From the NCBI RefSeq assembly GCF_020622265.1, contig NZ_JACNMQ010000001.1:372001-436000 (forward strand): a stretch of 64,000 nucleotides of DNA, written 5' to 3'. The notes below the pieces were generated by a model that was not told the origin of the DNA, did not search any database, and worked only from the letters and a program-made list of their open reading frames with translations. Source of the stretch: Halomonas sp. M20 (GTDB lineage Bacteria; Pseudomonadota; Gammaproteobacteria; Pseudomonadales; Halomonadaceae). This document shows, one piece after another, positions 27,443-36,877 of the stretch. Numbering within the stretch: position 1 is the stretch's first letter; each line of letters starts with the position of its first letter. Position numbers and translations under genes: made by a program.

Positions 27443-28423
27443 ATGACCGTCTTGACCAGCCTGCCTCCAATTGCCATGTCTATGCCCGAGGCCCTTCAGG
27501 GCTTTCATCTGTCGAATTCGCCCCAATCGGAGCGGTTGCTGCAGCTGACCTTTTCCCAGGAAACTGTCGAAGCCTTTCTCGAGGCGGTCGCCGAGTGGCC
27601 AGTCCAGGCCCTGGAATACAAGTCGTTCCTGCGTTTTCGGGTAGCGCGTATTCTTGATGACCTGTGCGGCAACACCTTGCAGCCGGTGCTGATCAACACG
27701 CTGGTAGATCGCCACACCGGAGGCTTCCTGGTAACGCCGGAAGGGCTGGACCAAGTCGAGCAGGCCGACGATATGGTCAAGTTCGCTACCGCCGTGGCGC
27801 ACCTGATGGGACGTTCCAACTTCGATGCCATGAGTAGCCAATACTACGCCCGATTCGTGGTGCAAAACGTCGACAACTCAGATAGCTACCTGCGACAGCC
27901 TCATCGCGTCATGGAGCTGCATAATGACGGTACCTTCGTTGAGCAAGACACCGACTATGTCCTGATGATGAAGATCGACGAGCAGAACATGCAGGGCGGC
28001 AACTCCTTGCTGTTGCATCTGGACGATTGGGAAGGGCTCGAGACGTTCTACCGCGCCCCCCTTGCACGTCGAGAGATGCGCTGGACCGCTCCGCCCAGCA
28101 AGAACGTGGCTAAGGATGTCTATCATGCGATCTTCGACGTGGACAACGAAGGACGACCGATCATGTCCTACATCGACCAGTTCGTGCAGCCGAAGAACTT
28201 CGAAGAGGGCAATTGGCTGGCGGACCTGTCCGACTCGCTCGAGGGCAGCGCCCACAAGTTATCGGTGGCGGTGCCCACCGGTAGTTTTGTACTGATCAAC
28301 AATCATTTCTGGCTGCACGGTCGGGACCGTTTCACGCCTCACCCCAAGTTGCGCCGCGAGCTGATGCGTCAGCGCGGGTATTTCACCCACGCCAAGACAC
28401 TGCGCAATCCATACCAGGTGTAA
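27443..28423 (+). CDS. glaH: Glutarate 2-hydroxylase (CsiD/GlaH), Fe(II)/2-oxoglutarate-dependent
   Basis: 326 residues, close to E. coli CsiD in length. The iron facial triad is H160-x-D162 (MELHNDG) and H292 ([11 protein letters not shown]), at the same positions as in E. coli as I recall them. It hydroxylates glutarate to L-2-hydroxyglutarate in the cytoplasm, consuming O2 and 2-oxoglutarate. Start ATG 27443 follows TAGGAGAT. With lhgO 56 bases downstream it forms the CoA-independent glutarate route to 2-oxoglutarate. In this island it could take up C5 residue from odd-chain dicarboxylates. Confidence 0.95.
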   Translation: MTVLTSLPPIAMSMPEALQGFHLSNSPQSERLLQLTFSQETVEAFLEAVAEWPVQALEYKSFLRFRVARILDDLCGNTLQPVLINTLVDRHTGGFLVTPEGLDQVEQADDMVKFATAVAHLMGRSNFDAMSSQYYARFVVQNVDNSDSYLRQPHRVMELHNDGTFVEQDTDYVLMMKIDEQNMQGGNSLLLHLDDWEGLETFYRAPLARREMRWTAPPSKNVAKDVYHAIFDVDNEGRPIMSYIDQFVQPKNFEEGNWLADLSDSLEGSAHKLSVAVPTGSFVLINNHFWLHGRDRFTPHPKLRRELMRQRGYFTHAKTLRNPYQV

Positions 28424-28479
28424 TTAACATACGGGCCGTAAGAGTCGCGGCCCGATCCCCGACGACATGAGGCATTGTA

Positions 28480-29676
28480 GTGTACGATTTCATCATCCTT
28501 GGCGGCGGCATCCTCGGCATGTCCACCGCCATGCAGCTGGCTCAGGCCTATCCCGGGCAGCGCATGCTGTTGCTCGAAAAGGAAAGCGGTCCGGCGCAGC
28601 ACCAGACCGGCCATAACAGCGGCGTGATTCACGCCGGTGTCTACTACACGCCGGGCAGTCTCAAGGCCCGCTTCTGTCTTGAAGGAAATCGCGCCACCAA
28701 GGCGTTCTGTGAGACCCATGGCATTGCCTATGATGAGTGCGGCAAGCTGCTGGTGGCCACCAACGACCTCGAGATGCAGCGCATGCAGGCGCTATGGGAG
28801 CGCACCGACGCCAACGGCCTCGAGCGGACCTGGCTGGGGTCAGACGCGTTGCGCGAGCGCGAGCCCCACATCACCGGCATCGGCGGTATCTTCTTCCCTT
28901 CCAGTGGCATCGTCAGCTATGCCGAGATCGCCGCGGCCATGGGCCGCGAGTTCGAGGCGGCCGGGGGCGAGATTCGGTATGCCACCGCGGTCACCGGCCT
29001 CGAGGAACGCAGCCATGAGGTCATCGTCAAGACCGGCCAGGGGGAGTTCACGACGCGTCACCTGATCTCCTGTTCCGGATTGATGGCGGATCGCGTGGTG
29101 CGCATGCTGGGCCGTGACCCAGGCTTCACCATCTGTCCGTTTCGCGGCGAGTACTATCGGCTGCCGCCAGAGCACAACCGTATCGTCAACCACCTGATCT
29201 ATCCCATTCCCGATCCAGCGATGCCGTTTCTGGGTGTACACCTGACCCGCATGATCGACGGCAGCGTCACGGTAGGCCCCAACGCGGTGCTGGCCTTCAA
29301 GCGCGAAGGCTACCGCAAGAGTGACATCTCGCTGGCCGACAGCGCGGCGATGCTGACCAACCCGGGCATCCTCAAGGTGCTCAAGGCCAATCTGCGCCCG
29401 GGATTGATCGAGATGAAAAACTCGCTGTACAAGAAGGGCTATCTTGCCCAGGTTCAGAAGTACTGCCCAAGCCTCATCCTAGACGACCTCCAGCCTTATC
29501 CCGCCGGCGTACGTGCCCAGGCGGTGTCTCGGGAGGGCAAGCTCATCGACGATTTCCTGTTCGTCAACACCAAACGCACCGTCAACGTGTGCAACGCGCC
29601 GTCGCCGGCGGCCACTTCGGCGATTCCCATCGGCGCGCACATCGTCGACAAGGTCCGCGAGCAGGTTGGGGAGTGA
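28480..29676 (+). CDS. lhgO: L-2-hydroxyglutarate dehydrogenase/oxidase
   Basis: 398 residues, FAD-dependent DAO-superfamily enzyme. The N-terminal dinucleotide motif is ILGGGILGMSTAMQLA, then EKESGPAQHQTGHNSGVIHAG, and PFRGEYYRLPPE in the middle. LhgO (YgaF) oxidises L-2-hydroxyglutarate to 2-oxoglutarate at the membrane and passes electrons to quinone. The start is read as the GTG at 28480 (gtgtacgatttc), with TGAGGCA upstream. Coupled with glaH. Confidence 0.94.
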   Translation: MYDFIILGGGILGMSTAMQLAQAYPGQRMLLLEKESGPAQHQTGHNSGVIHAGVYYTPGSLKARFCLEGNRATKAFCETHGIAYDECGKLLVATNDLEMQRMQALWERTDANGLERTWLGSDALREREPHITGIGGIFFPSSGIVSYAEIAAAMGREFEAAGGEIRYATAVTGLEERSHEVIVKTGQGEFTTRHLISCSGLMADRVVRMLGRDPGFTICPFRGEYYRLPPEHNRIVNHLIYPIPDPAMPFLGVHLTRMIDGSVTVGPNAVLAFKREGYRKSDISLADSAAMLTNPGILKVLKANLRPGLIEMKNSLYKKGYLAQVQKYCPSLILDDLQPYPAGVRAQAVSREGKLIDDFLFVNTKRTVNVCNAPSPAATSAIPIGAHIVDKVREQVGE

Positions 29677-29741
29677 AGCGCAGGGTCTTTCACTCACAAC
29701 ACTTTCAGCGTAGTAGGGCTGGGTGTAGAGCTGAGACCACT

Positions 29742-30557
29742 TTAGATGATACGCACCGGTTCGAGCGAACTCTTGATCTGTTCGACCAGGTCCTTGAGCC
29801 GGGGACCAAGATTCTCCACCAGTACGCGGTGGCTAAGGCGCAGGGAGGAACCGCCACAATTGATGGCCATGACTTCCGCGCCCTCCTCGAGAATTAGCGG
29901 CATGGCGACCGCGCTTATCTCGCGCTCCCAGTCGCCTTCCGACAGGCAGAAGCCGTAGGTGGCATAGTCGTCGAGCGACTTGTGGATCGACTTCTCGATG
30001 GCCGGCCAGTTATCAGGGTCGCTTTGGCGCATGTTGTCCATTAACTGGCGGCGGCGCTCAGTGGAAATACCACATAACCAGGCGCGGCCAATGGCGGTGG
30101 TCGCCAAGGGGATGCGTGAGCCGGTTTCCAGACGCATTACCAGCGGGCCGCCTCCTTGGCATACCTCGACATAGGTCATCGACTGGCGATCCTCTGTGCC
30201 CAGGGCGATAGCGCAGTCGGTAGCATCGGCCAGGCGCTGCATGTGCGGACGGGCGACGTCGCGGATTCCCATGCTCGCCAGGTAACGATACCCCAGCGCG
30301 AGGATGCCCGCCCCTAGGCGATATTTCTCCAGACGCTCGTTGTGCTGCAGATAGCCTAGCTGTTTAAGTGTGTAGGTCAGACGCGACACGGTGGGCCGGG
30401 GGATCCCGGTACGGCTGGAGAGTTCGGCATTTCCCAGATACTCCTCGCCGGCACCAAAGGCACGTAGCAACTCTAGGCCGCGAGAGAGTGCTGTAACGAA
30501 GTTGCGGTCTTTGGCAGCACTATCCTGATCGTCATCGATGTGTAGCGGCTTGTTCAT
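29742..30557 (-). CDS. IclR-family transcriptional regulator, candidate master regulator of the island
   Basis: 271 residues from ATG 30557; an in-frame ATG at 30740 overlaps the thiolase gene. The helix-turn-helix is GNAELSSRTGIPRPTVSRLTY, and an IclR effector domain follows (RDVARPHMQRLADATDCAIAL, then ETGSRIPLATTAIGRAWL). It resembles PcaR/PobR-type regulators of aromatic and dicarboxylate pathways. It lies among acyl-CoA catabolic genes. A copy of the cluster-wide inverted repeat TTYCGC-N3-GCRAAA (30630-30644) sits upstream of its own start, as expected for autoregulation. Confidence 0.87.
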   Translation of the reverse strand: MNKPLHIDDDQDSAAKDRNFVTALSRGLELLRAFGAGEEYLGNAELSSRTGIPRPTVSRLTYTLKQLGYLQHNERLEKYRLGAGILALGYRYLASMGIRDVARPHMQRLADATDCAIALGTEDRQSMTYVEVCQGGGPLVMRLETGSRIPLATTAIGRAWLCGISTERRRQLMDNMRQSDPDNWPAIEKSIHKSLDDYATYGFCLSEGDWEREISAVAMPLILEEGAEVMAINCGGSSLRLSHRVLVENLGPRLKDLVEQIKSSLEPVRII

Positions 30558-30629
30558 GCGCTTCCCATATCGGTTTGGCAAGAAATAAAGACGAGTATGG
30601 CATAACTGATATTCAAAAGTGTCAACCGG

Positions 30630-30644
30630 TTCCGCAGTGAAAAT
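30630..30644. promoter_or_regulatory. Island motif site 1 (upstream of the IclR gene)
   Basis: TTCCGC-AGT-GAAAAT; the left arm is good and the right arm is degenerate. It is 73 bases upstream of the IclR start. Confidence 0.4.
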
Positions 30645-30688
30645 GCCCGCGTCGAGGCGGGCGTAGGGTGAGACTCGATTTTGTCGCT

Positions 30689-31894
30689 TTACTCGAAGCG
30701 CTCGATCACCGCGGCGATACCTTGGCCGACGCCGATGCACATGGTAACCAAGGCATAGCGACCGCCGGTGGCCTCGAGTTGTCGCAATGCGGTCAGTGCC
30801 AGGCGCGCACCCGAGGCGCCTAGTGGGTGTCCAATGGCAATGGCGCCACCATTAGGGTTTAGACGACTGTCGTCTGCGGACAATCCCAGTTGCTTGACGC
30901 AGCCGAGGACTTGCACTGCAAAGGCTTCATTGATTTCGATTAGATCCATCTGCTCCAGTGTCAGGTCAGCGCGGGCCAAGGCCTTCTGGCTGGAGGGGAC
31001 CGGTCCCAATCCCATTACGCGTGGCGGGACCCCGGCCACGGCACCGGAAACGATTCGCCCACGCGGCGTCATACCTGCCTTCTCGCCTGCGGCAAGGCTG
31101 CCGACGATCATCGCTGCGGCACCATCGTTGAGGCCGGAGGCGTTGCCTGCGGAGACCACGCCGTTCTCGAATAGTGACGGCAGGCGGCCGAGCTTCTCGG
31201 CATCGCTACCTGGACGAGGGTGTTCGTCCTGATCCAGCAGCAGGGGTGGCTGCTTGCGGCCTTGTGGCACCTCGACGGGTAACAGCTCGCCAGTGTAGAA
31301 GCCGCGTGCCAGTGCTTCCGCATAGCGTACCTGGGAGCGTGCCGCATAGGCATCGGCAGCGTCGCGACCAATCTCGAGGTCGTGAGCAACGTTATCGGCG
31401 GTTTCAGGCATGCTATGACTGCCATACTCCCTGGCGAGCCAAGGATTGGGAAAGCGCGAGCCGATTACCGTATCGTAGAGGGGTTGGTTACGAGCATAGG
31501 CGGATTCAGCCTTACCTAGCACATAAGGCGCGCGGCTCATGCTTTCCACACCGCCTGCCAGAAATAGCTCACCCTCATTGTTGCGGGTCGCGCGGGCGGC
31601 GTCGAGGATCGCTGCCAGGCCACTGCCGCATAGCCGATTGACGGTCTGTCCGGCGACTTCGATCGGCAAGCCGGCGAGCAAAGCGGCGTGGCGCGCCACA
31701 TTGCGGGAATCCTCACCCGCCTGGTTGGTGCAGCCGGCGAGGACCTCTTCATAGGTCCTGGCGGCAAAGGATGAACGTTCGATGAGATGCTTCAGGGTCA
31801 GCCCCAGCAGATCATCCGGACGCACCCCGGCAAGAGCGCCGCCATGGCGGCCGAAGGGAGTGCGAATACCGTCGTACAGATAAGCGTCTTGCAT
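30689..31894 (-). CDS. Thiolase, beta-ketoadipyl-CoA thiolase (PcaF/PaaJ) type
   Basis: 401 residues. Catalytic cysteine C89 (VNRLCGSG), H356 (GHPLGASG) and C386 (CIGVGQG) are all present. The opening DAYLYDGIRTPFGRHGG is typical of PcaF/PaaJ. It would cleave 3-oxoadipyl-CoA (or longer 3-oxodicarboxyl-CoA) to acetyl-CoA plus the shortened acyl-CoA. It follows the PaaH-like gene by 23 bases on the minus strand, giving the last two beta-oxidation steps as one unit. Confidence 0.9.
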   Translation of the reverse strand: MQDAYLYDGIRTPFGRHGGALAGVRPDDLLGLTLKHLIERSSFAARTYEEVLAGCTNQAGEDSRNVARHAALLAGLPIEVAGQTVNRLCGSGLAAILDAARATRNNEGELFLAGGVESMSRAPYVLGKAESAYARNQPLYDTVIGSRFPNPWLAREYGSHSMPETADNVAHDLEIGRDAADAYAARSQVRYAEALARGFYTGELLPVEVPQGRKQPPLLLDQDEHPRPGSDAEKLGRLPSLFENGVVSAGNASGLNDGAAAMIVGSLAAGEKAGMTPRGRIVSGAVAGVPPRVMGLGPVPSSQKALARADLTLEQMDLIEINEAFAVQVLGCVKQLGLSADDSRLNPNGGAIAIGHPLGASGARLALTALRQLEATGGRYALVTMCIGVGQGIAAVIERFE

Positions 31895-31917
31895 GGTGAA
31901 TCTCCGTTGTCGATTGA

Positions 31918-33435
31918 CTACTGAGCGCTGGTGATGGTCAGGGGCATGTCCAGGCGTGCTCGGCGACGCAACCAGGGACTCGGGCGGTAGCGGGGGTCGC
32001 CGCTAGCAGTCTGTAGGTTTTCTAGAATGGTAAGGATGCGGCGTGCGCCGTAGTGCTCGCCCATAGCCAATGGCCCTTGAGGATAGCCTAGGCCCAGTTC
32101 GACGGCGCGGTCGATGGTGTCGGGCTCGGCGACACGTTGCTGGGCGATGTCGGCGCCGACATTGACGATGCAGGCGGCCACACGTTGTAGCACGAATCCT
32201 GCGCTGTCGTGGATCACGCTGACCGGAGTGCCGTCCTTGGCAAGTAGCGAATGGGCGGCGTCGCGCATGTCGGCACGGGTTGCCGGGCTGGTCATCAGAC
32301 AGCGTCGTTTATCGAGGCCGGCAAGCATGTCGATGGCGACGCAGCGGGCTGGGTCGAGTTGCTGGCGCAGCGCGCTGTCGGTGGTGTCTTCGCCATAGGG
32401 GGTCAGCAGACAAAGTGCGCTGGCGCTGGGGGCATCGCCCGTCTCCAATGTCCAACCGGCGGCCTCGACCACCTCGGCCAGTGCACGATGCGCGTCCGCA
32501 TCCTCGATGCTGATCCAAACCGGTAATGGTTCGCTCGCGGGAGCGGATGGTTCATCGGGTACCACGGCCTGGCCATCGGCGTAGCGATAGAAACCTTCTC
32601 CGCTCTTTCGGCCCAGCAGACCCGCAGCAAGTCGTTGCCCAGTGAGAGCCGAGGGGCGAAAGCGAGGCTCCTGGTAGTACTGGTGATAGATCGACTCCAT
32701 CACCGCGTGAGAGACATCCAGCCCGGTAAGGTCGAGCAGAGTGAAAGGACCCATGCGAAAGCCGCCCTGGTCCTTCAGCAGACGATCGATGGTGACGTGA
32801 TCGGCGACGCCTTCGGAGAGGATGCGCAGCGCCTCGGTACCAAAGGCGCGGCCGGCATGATTGACCAGAAAGCCTGGGGTATCGGTGGCTCGGGCGGTGA
32901 AATGACCGAAGCGCTGGCCTAGCGCTTCGGTGGCTTCGACTACTGCGGTAGCGGTTTTCAGTCCCGGAATGACTTCGACGATCTTCATCAAAGGCACGGG
33001 ATTGAAGAAATGAAAGCCGATTACCCGCTCGGGGTGCTCACAAGCAGCAGCGATCTCGGTAACCGACAGAGAGGAGGTGTTGGTAGCGAGGATGACTCCA
33101 TCACCAAGCACCGTTTCGAGCTGCTTGAAGAGGTCTTGCTTGGCCTCCACGCGCTCAACGATTGCCTCGATCACCAGTTCGCAGTCGGTCATTTCTTCCA
33201 GGTTTGTGGCTTCCAGCAGCAGGGCGCTCATCTCGTCGGCCCGCGCTTGATCGAAGCGCTGCTTCTCGACCCCACGCGCCCAGAGTTTGGCGATGAATGC
33301 CTTGGCCTCATTTATGGCACCGTTACGGGCATCATGTAACTTGACACGTACCCCGGCCTCTGCGGCGATCTGGGCAATCCCGCGTCCCATGGCACCGGTA
33401 CCGACGATGCCTATAGTGGTGATGGTTTGACTCAT
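31918..33435 (-). CDS. paaH: 3-hydroxyacyl-CoA dehydrogenase, PaaH (3-hydroxyadipyl-CoA) type
   Basis: 505 residues from ATG 33435 (in-frame ATG 33495 is less likely). The NAD motif GTGAMG is at residues 12-17 of a Rossmann domain. The catalytic region is FHFFNPVPLMKIVEVI and a second, C-terminal 3HCDH repeat lies around residues 420-490 (HDSAGFVLQRVAACIVN). This two-repeat length is typical of PaaH/PaaC, which oxidises 3-hydroxyadipyl-CoA. Two island motif sites lie in the divergent gap to the acyl-CoA dehydrogenase gene. Confidence 0.88.
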   Translation of the reverse strand: MSQTITTIGIVGTGAMGRGIAQIAAEAGVRVKLHDARNGAINEAKAFIAKLWARGVEKQRFDQARADEMSALLLEATNLEEMTDCELVIEAIVERVEAKQDLFKQLETVLGDGVILATNTSSLSVTEIAAACEHPERVIGFHFFNPVPLMKIVEVIPGLKTATAVVEATEALGQRFGHFTARATDTPGFLVNHAGRAFGTEALRILSEGVADHVTIDRLLKDQGGFRMGPFTLLDLTGLDVSHAVMESIYHQYYQEPRFRPSALTGQRLAAGLLGRKSGEGFYRYADGQAVVPDEPSAPASEPLPVWISIEDADAHRALAEVVEAAGWTLETGDAPSASALCLLTPYGEDTTDSALRQQLDPARCVAIDMLAGLDKRRCLMTSPATRADMRDAAHSLLAKDGTPVSVIHDSAGFVLQRVAACIVNVGADIAQQRVAEPDTIDRAVELGLGYPQGPLAMGEHYGARRILTILENLQTASGDPRYRPSPWLRRRARLDMPLTITSAQ

Positions 33436-33477
33436 GAGCTTTGGCGCCCCCCTGACGAGATACGATAATTTTAGCAG

Positions 33478-33492
33478 TTTCGTATAGCAAAA
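33478..33492. promoter_or_regulatory. Island motif site 2 (paaH side of the divergent gap)
   Basis: TTTCGT-ATA-GCAAAA, imperfect inverted repeat 43 bases upstream of paaH. Confidence 0.5.
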
Positions 33493-33572
33493 CACAGTTC
33501 CGAATATTGACGGTCATCATAGGCTGTGCAACAGTGCATCGCAAGATAACCGAACTTTCGATACTAGTACTG

Positions 33573-33587
33573 TTCCGCATTGCAAAA
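33573..33587. promoter_or_regulatory. Island motif site 3 (acyl-CoA dehydrogenase side of the divergent gap)
   Basis: TTCCGC-ATT-GCAAAA, 84 bases upstream of the acyl-CoA dehydrogenase start. It is 95 bases from site 2 and in the same orientation. Confidence 0.5.
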
Positions 33588-33670
33588 CTAAAGTCTAAGG
33601 CACTGGTTGCCAGCGGCTTTGTAACCCCTTCCAGCATAATCCCGTACAAGACGGCAGCGAGGAAACCGCC

Positions 33671-34822
33671 ATGATTCGCGACCAGGAACTTCTTGATCAG
33701 TTGCTCAATACGCTTTCACGCTTTGTGCGCGAGCGTCTGATTCCCAACGAGGCCCGACTGGCCGAAGAGGATGCGGTGCCTCCGGAGATTCTTGCGGAGA
33801 TGAAGGAAATGGGTTTGTTCGGACTGTCGATCCCTGAGGAATACGGTGGTCTTGGCCTGACCATGGAAGAGGAAGCCTTGGTCGCCATGGAGATTGGCAA
33901 AACCTCACCGGCCTTCCGTTCGGTCTTCGGCACCAATAATGGTATCGGCGCTCAAGGCATTCTTATCGATGGCACCGATGAGCAAAAAAACAAGTATGTA
34001 CCGCGCCTGGCGACCGGTGAAATCATCAGTTCGTTCTGCCTCACCGAGCCAGACTCTGGTTCCGATGCTGCCAGCCTGCGTACCACGGCGATCCGCGATG
34101 GCGATCATTACGTGCTCAACGGCACCAAGCGCTATATCACCAACGGCCCCGAGGCCGACCTGTTCACGGTAATGGCACGTACCGATCCTCAGAACAAGGG
34201 CGCCGGAGGCATCAGTGCCTTCGTCGTCGAGGGTGACACACCGGGCATTCATCGTGGTCCAGCGGATAAGAAAATGGGTCAGAAGGGCGCTCATACCTGC
34301 GACATCATTTTCGACGACTGCCGGGTGCCGGCCGAGAACATCATCGGCGGGCGTGAGGGGCAGGGGTTCAAGACCGCGATGAAGGTGCTAGATCGCGGCC
34401 GTCTGCATATCTCGGCGGTGTGTGTTGGGGTGGCCGAGCGTCTGGTCGAGGAATCGCTGAGCTTTGCTATGGAGCGCCAGCAGTTCGGGTGCGCACTGTC
34501 CGAGCATCAGTTGATCCAGGCGATGCTCGCTGACAGCAAGACCGAAGCCTATGCAGGGCGCACCATGGTCATGGATGCAGCCCGACGCAAGGATGCGGGA
34601 GAGGATGTTTCGACCCTGGCCTCCTGCGCCAAGCTGTTCTGTGCTGAAATGGTCGGTCGTGTAGCTGATCGTGCGGTGCAGATTCATGGCGGCGCGGGCT
34701 ATATGGCCGAATATGCTGTCGAGCGTTTCTATCGTGACGTACGGCTGTTCCGCATCTATGAGGGTACTACCCAGATCCAGCAATTGGTGATCGCTCGCAA
34801 CATGGTTCGGGAGGCTCAGTGA
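33671..34822 (+). CDS. Acyl-CoA dehydrogenase with canonical catalytic glutamate
   Basis: 383 residues, standard ACAD fold. FAD and substrate motifs are CLTEPDSGSDAASL and YITNGPEAD; the catalytic base E364 lies in RIYEGTTQIQ, as in short/medium-chain enzymes. It introduces the 2,3-double bond and passes electrons to ETF. First gene of a plus-strand unit that continues with acyl-CoA synthetase, thioesterase, flavin oxidoreductase and a membrane protein, all overlapping or nearly so. Chain length or dicarboxylate specificity unknown. Confidence 0.9.
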   Translation: MIRDQELLDQLLNTLSRFVRERLIPNEARLAEEDAVPPEILAEMKEMGLFGLSIPEEYGGLGLTMEEEALVAMEIGKTSPAFRSVFGTNNGIGAQGILIDGTDEQKNKYVPRLATGEIISSFCLTEPDSGSDAASLRTTAIRDGDHYVLNGTKRYITNGPEADLFTVMARTDPQNKGAGGISAFVVEGDTPGIHRGPADKKMGQKGAHTCDIIFDDCRVPAENIIGGREGQGFKTAMKVLDRGRLHISAVCVGVAERLVEESLSFAMERQQFGCALSEHQLIQAMLADSKTEAYAGRTMVMDAARRKDAGEDVSTLASCAKLFCAEMVGRVADRAVQIHGGAGYMAEYAVERFYRDVRLFRIYEGTTQIQQLVIARNMVREAQ

Positions 34823-36417
34823 TGGAACTATCTCATCCTTTCAAGGCACCTGATGAGCTGATCAATGGCTGCTGGGCCAGCGAACTAATCGACGAGTTGC
34901 CCGAACGGCTGAGTACCCGGGTACTTGAGCTGGCCAAGCAGCAACCGGACCAGGAAGCCCTTGTCGACGATGAGATGCGCTGGAGCTACTCCGAGTTGGC
35001 GCAAGAGGTGGGCTCGGCCGTTGAATGGCTGGCCTCCTTGGGTGTGCGCCCCGGCGATCGGCTGATGACAGTGAGTGAAAACTGTCGGGCGTTGGTCGTG
35101 TTGCTGCTGGCGGCCAGCGAGATAGATGCCTGGCTGGCGATCGTCAATTCTCGTCTGTCAGCCAAGGAGATCGACCTGATTCAGGCCAATTGCGAGCCAC
35201 GGCGGGTCTTCTATACCTCGGCAGTATCCAAGGAAGCCGCCACCCACGGGGAGCGCCATAGTGCAAAGACGTACCATCATCCGCGTCTCGGTGAACTGAT
35301 GATCGGGCCGCTGACGGATGCTGCGCCGGAGCCGGTTCACGCAAGCGGCGCCGACCAGGTGGCTGCGATGATCTACACCTCGGGTACTACCGGTACCCCT
35401 AAGGGGGTGATGCTGACCCATCGCGGTATTCTATACATTGCCTCGATCTCCGGCGGCATGCGTCACTTGACCCAGGGTCAGCGAGTCTATGGCGTACTGC
35501 CGATGTCCCATGTGTTCGGTTTAGCGTCAGTATGCATGGGTTCGCTATACAACGGTGCCTGTCTCTACCCGGTGCCGCGCTTCGAGGCGCAAGCCCTGGC
35601 CGAAGCGCTGGTCGTCGAACGCATCACTGTGCTCCAGGGCGTGCCAGCGATGTACGCGCGCATGCTCGAATATCTCAAGCAGCGGGACCAGGCGCTTGAA
35701 GCCCCGGCGCTAGTGTATATCTCTGCGGGCGGCTCGCCGCTGGATAGCGACCTCAAGCGTCGCGTAGAAGCCTGCTTCGGTCTGACCCTGCACAACGGAT
35801 ACGGTCTGACCGAGGCCAGTCCGACGATCAGCCAGACGCGCATCGATGACAGCTATGCCAGCACCACCGTCGGTCGTGTGCTTCCGTTGCTCGAGTATCG
35901 TCTTGAACCCTTGGGCAGCACTGACGACGAGGCGCCAGAGACCGGCGAGTTATGGGTGCGTGGGCCTAACGTAATGCGCGGCTACTTTCGTCAGCCTCAA
36001 GCCACTCGGGCCTGTCTAGATGATGATGGCTGGTTGAATACCGGCGACATTGCGCGGGTCGATGACAGCGGCGAGCTGTTCATCGTCGGGCGCAGCAAAG
36101 AGCTGATCATCCGCTCCGGTTTCAACATCTACCCACCGGATGTCGAGGCGGTCATCAACGAGCATCCTGATGTCACCCTCTCGGCGGTGGTCGGACGCCA
36201 GGTATCCGGCAACGAGGAAGTGATCGCCTTCGTCCAGTGCGAGCCCGGCGCCCATTTGACCGAAGAGGCGCTGCGTCAATTCGTGGCCGAACGTCTGGCA
36301 CCCTACAAGCGCCCCAGCCAGATATACCTGGTCGATACGTTGCCGGCCACCGCCACCGGCAAGATCCTGAAAGGCGCGCTTCGTCGCCAGGCCCAGGAGG
36401 ACTATCCGCATGACTGA
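34822..36417 (+). CDS. AMP-forming acyl-CoA synthetase
   Basis: 531 residues, ANL superfamily. P-loop-like motif YTSGTTGTPKGVMLTH, A5 motif YGLTEASP, hinge region GWLNTGDIARVDDSGELF followed by IVGRSKELIIRSGFNIYP, and catalytic lysine in PATATGKILKG. It starts at ATG 34822 inside the preceding stop codon; a GTG at 34819 is also in frame. It activates a carboxylic acid with ATP and CoA. In context the most likely substrate is a medium-chain dicarboxylate or the monoacid for the flanking dehydrogenases. Confidence 0.9.
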   Translation: MELSHPFKAPDELINGCWASELIDELPERLSTRVLELAKQQPDQEALVDDEMRWSYSELAQEVGSAVEWLASLGVRPGDRLMTVSENCRALVVLLLAASEIDAWLAIVNSRLSAKEIDLIQANCEPRRVFYTSAVSKEAATHGERHSAKTYHHPRLGELMIGPLTDAAPEPVHASGADQVAAMIYTSGTTGTPKGVMLTHRGILYIASISGGMRHLTQGQRVYGVLPMSHVFGLASVCMGSLYNGACLYPVPRFEAQALAEALVVERITVLQGVPAMYARMLEYLKQRDQALEAPALVYISAGGSPLDSDLKRRVEACFGLTLHNGYGLTEASPTISQTRIDDSYASTTVGRVLPLLEYRLEPLGSTDDEAPETGELWVRGPNVMRGYFRQPQATRACLDDDGWLNTGDIARVDDSGELFIVGRSKELIIRSGFNIYPPDVEAVINEHPDVTLSAVVGRQVSGNEEVIAFVQCEPGAHLTEEALRQFVAERLAPYKRPSQIYLVDTLPATATGKILKGALRRQAQEDYPHD

Positions 36418-36877
36418 TAGCAGCTTGCCTGTAGAGGGAGCCCCTAGTGTCGTCCAGGAGGAAGACAGTCTCGTGCAGATGGGGTTTCAACGTCTGTTGG
36501 GCATGCGGGTCACCGAGTGGTCGGAGGGTAGAGCAGTGGTCGAACTCACAGTCGAGGATCAGCATCTCAACCGCAGCGGCATCGTACATGGCGGCGTGCT
36601 GACGTCGCTGCTGGATACCGCGTTGAGTCTATCCGGCCTGTATTGCAGCGTGCCAGGAAATGTACGTAAGGGCATGACCTTGTCGCTGACCACCACCTTC
36701 GTGGCTGCGGCTCGGGGCGGTGTACTACGCGCCGTGGGCCATCGTCGCGGTGGTGGCAAGGCGACGTTCATGGCCAGCGGCGAGGTGGTCGACGCGAACG
36801 ATGCTGTCATGGCGATGGGCGAGGGCGCCTTTCGCATACGTAGCGCCAGCCAGACGCCGGAGGGTGAGCCTGCATGA
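36410..36877 (+). CDS. PaaI-type hotdog-fold acyl-CoA thioesterase
   Basis: 155 residues. Hotdog helix motif with SGIVHGGVLTSLLDTALSLS, where the H-G-G and following D/T are the usual PaaI features. It overlaps the synthetase gene by eight bases and the next gene by four. It probably rescues CoA from dead-end thioesters of the pathway. Confidence 0.85.
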   Translation: MTDSSLPVEGAPSVVQEEDSLVQMGFQRLLGMRVTEWSEGRAVVELTVEDQHLNRSGIVHGGVLTSLLDTALSLSGLYCSVPGNVRKGMTLSLTTTFVAAARGGVLRAVGHRRGGGKATFMASGEVVDANDAVMAMGEGAFRIRSASQTPEGEPA